Of a stretch of 42,896 nt of DNA, positions 42,806 to 42,896 are shown in pieces. Source of the stretch: an uncultured Lentisphaerota bacterium (GTDB lineage Bacteria; Verrucomicrobiota; Lentisphaeria; Victivallales; GWF2-50-93); assembly GCA_903872565.1 (NCBI GenBank), contig CAIQLG010000172.1, forward strand, positions 1 through 42,896, read 5' to 3'. A model generated the notes under the pieces. It did not search any database, had not been told where the DNA came from, and was given only the letters and a program-made list of their open reading frames with translations. Position 1 is the stretch's first letter; the number at the start of each line of letters is the position of its first letter. The translations under genes were made by a program, and so were the position numbers.

Positions 42806-42896
42806 ATGTATGTTGAGGAAATAAAAAATAAGCAAGGCAAGAAACTCTATCGGACGGTTTTAATCAGGGAAAGCTACAAGGAAAAGGGGAAGGTCA
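42806..42896 (+). CDS. IS1634-like transposase, N-terminal fragment (cut by window edge)
   Basis: The open frame encodes 30 residues starting MYVEEIKNKQGKKLYRTV and continuing LIRESYKEKGKV. This resembles the conserved beginning of IS1634/IS4-type transposases (a Lys-rich start, then a VLVESYR-like strand). The catalytic domain lies beyond the window. The element lies immediately upstream of the N-terminally truncated M48 gene. Confidence 0.65.
   Translation, partial: MYVEEIKNKQGKKLYRTVLIRESYKEKGKV

Overview
The window looks like chromosomal DNA of a Gram-negative, diderm bacterium of the PVC superphylum, most likely Lentisphaerota or a close relative. The pointers are lipobox-bearing outer-membrane lipoproteins (Pal, LysM/TPR), an ECF sigma factor welded to a membrane anchor and an alpha-solenoid, a GxxExxY protein, a PgsB-PgsC-PgsW polyglutamate module, carboxynorspermidine decarboxylase, many dispersed palindromic intergenic repeats, and no Firmicute-like features. 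The taxonomic call is an inference. No rRNA, tRNA or CRISPR array was seen.

Layout. The left edge (1-137) is the 5' end of an IS630-type transposase, which has cut off the 3' half of the first of two tandem beta-roll/S74-type surface proteins (120-2143). bioA, a GxxExxY gene lying between inverted repeats, an ABC1/UbiB-type kinase and a phasin-like partner follow on the minus strand (2363-6207). On the plus strand, 6.4-13.98 kb holds a membrane-anchored ECF sigma factor with a long helical repeat tail, a repeat-rich spacer, a vapBC-type toxin-antitoxin pair, an AAA/DUF4143 ATPase, and a three-gene ECF sigma / membrane protein / exported protein operon. From 14.3 to 22.4 kb come three CsgG-fold exported proteins. 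Two are very large paralogues, and the second carries a single in-frame TAA.

The region from 22.4 to 28.5 kb is the most system-like part: ECF sigma, anti-sigma-like membrane protein, two GspF-type platform proteins (one with extra membrane helices), a short GspE/PilT-type ATPase and three tiny pilin-like proteins, two of them without the usual Gly before the cleavage site. It reads as a compact, possibly sigma-controlled, incomplete type II secretion or type IV pilus-like machine. No secretin or prepilin peptidase is in view.

The right part holds an SF1 helicase, a convergent pal / FMN-binding / LysM-TPR lipoprotein operon, a branched-chain aminotransferase followed by pgsB-pgsC-pgsW (poly-gamma-glutamate synthesis and export), carboxynorspermidine decarboxylase, a DUF1015 protein, an exported amidinotransferase-fold protein, an M48 membrane protease lacking its N-terminus, and the start of an IS1634-type transposase at the right edge.

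At least four families of dispersed palindromic or inverted-repeat elements sit between genes. A short palindrome, GCGAATTTCGC, occurs seven times, far more than chance predicts, and four of the copies lie in or beside the pilin/ATPase operon.
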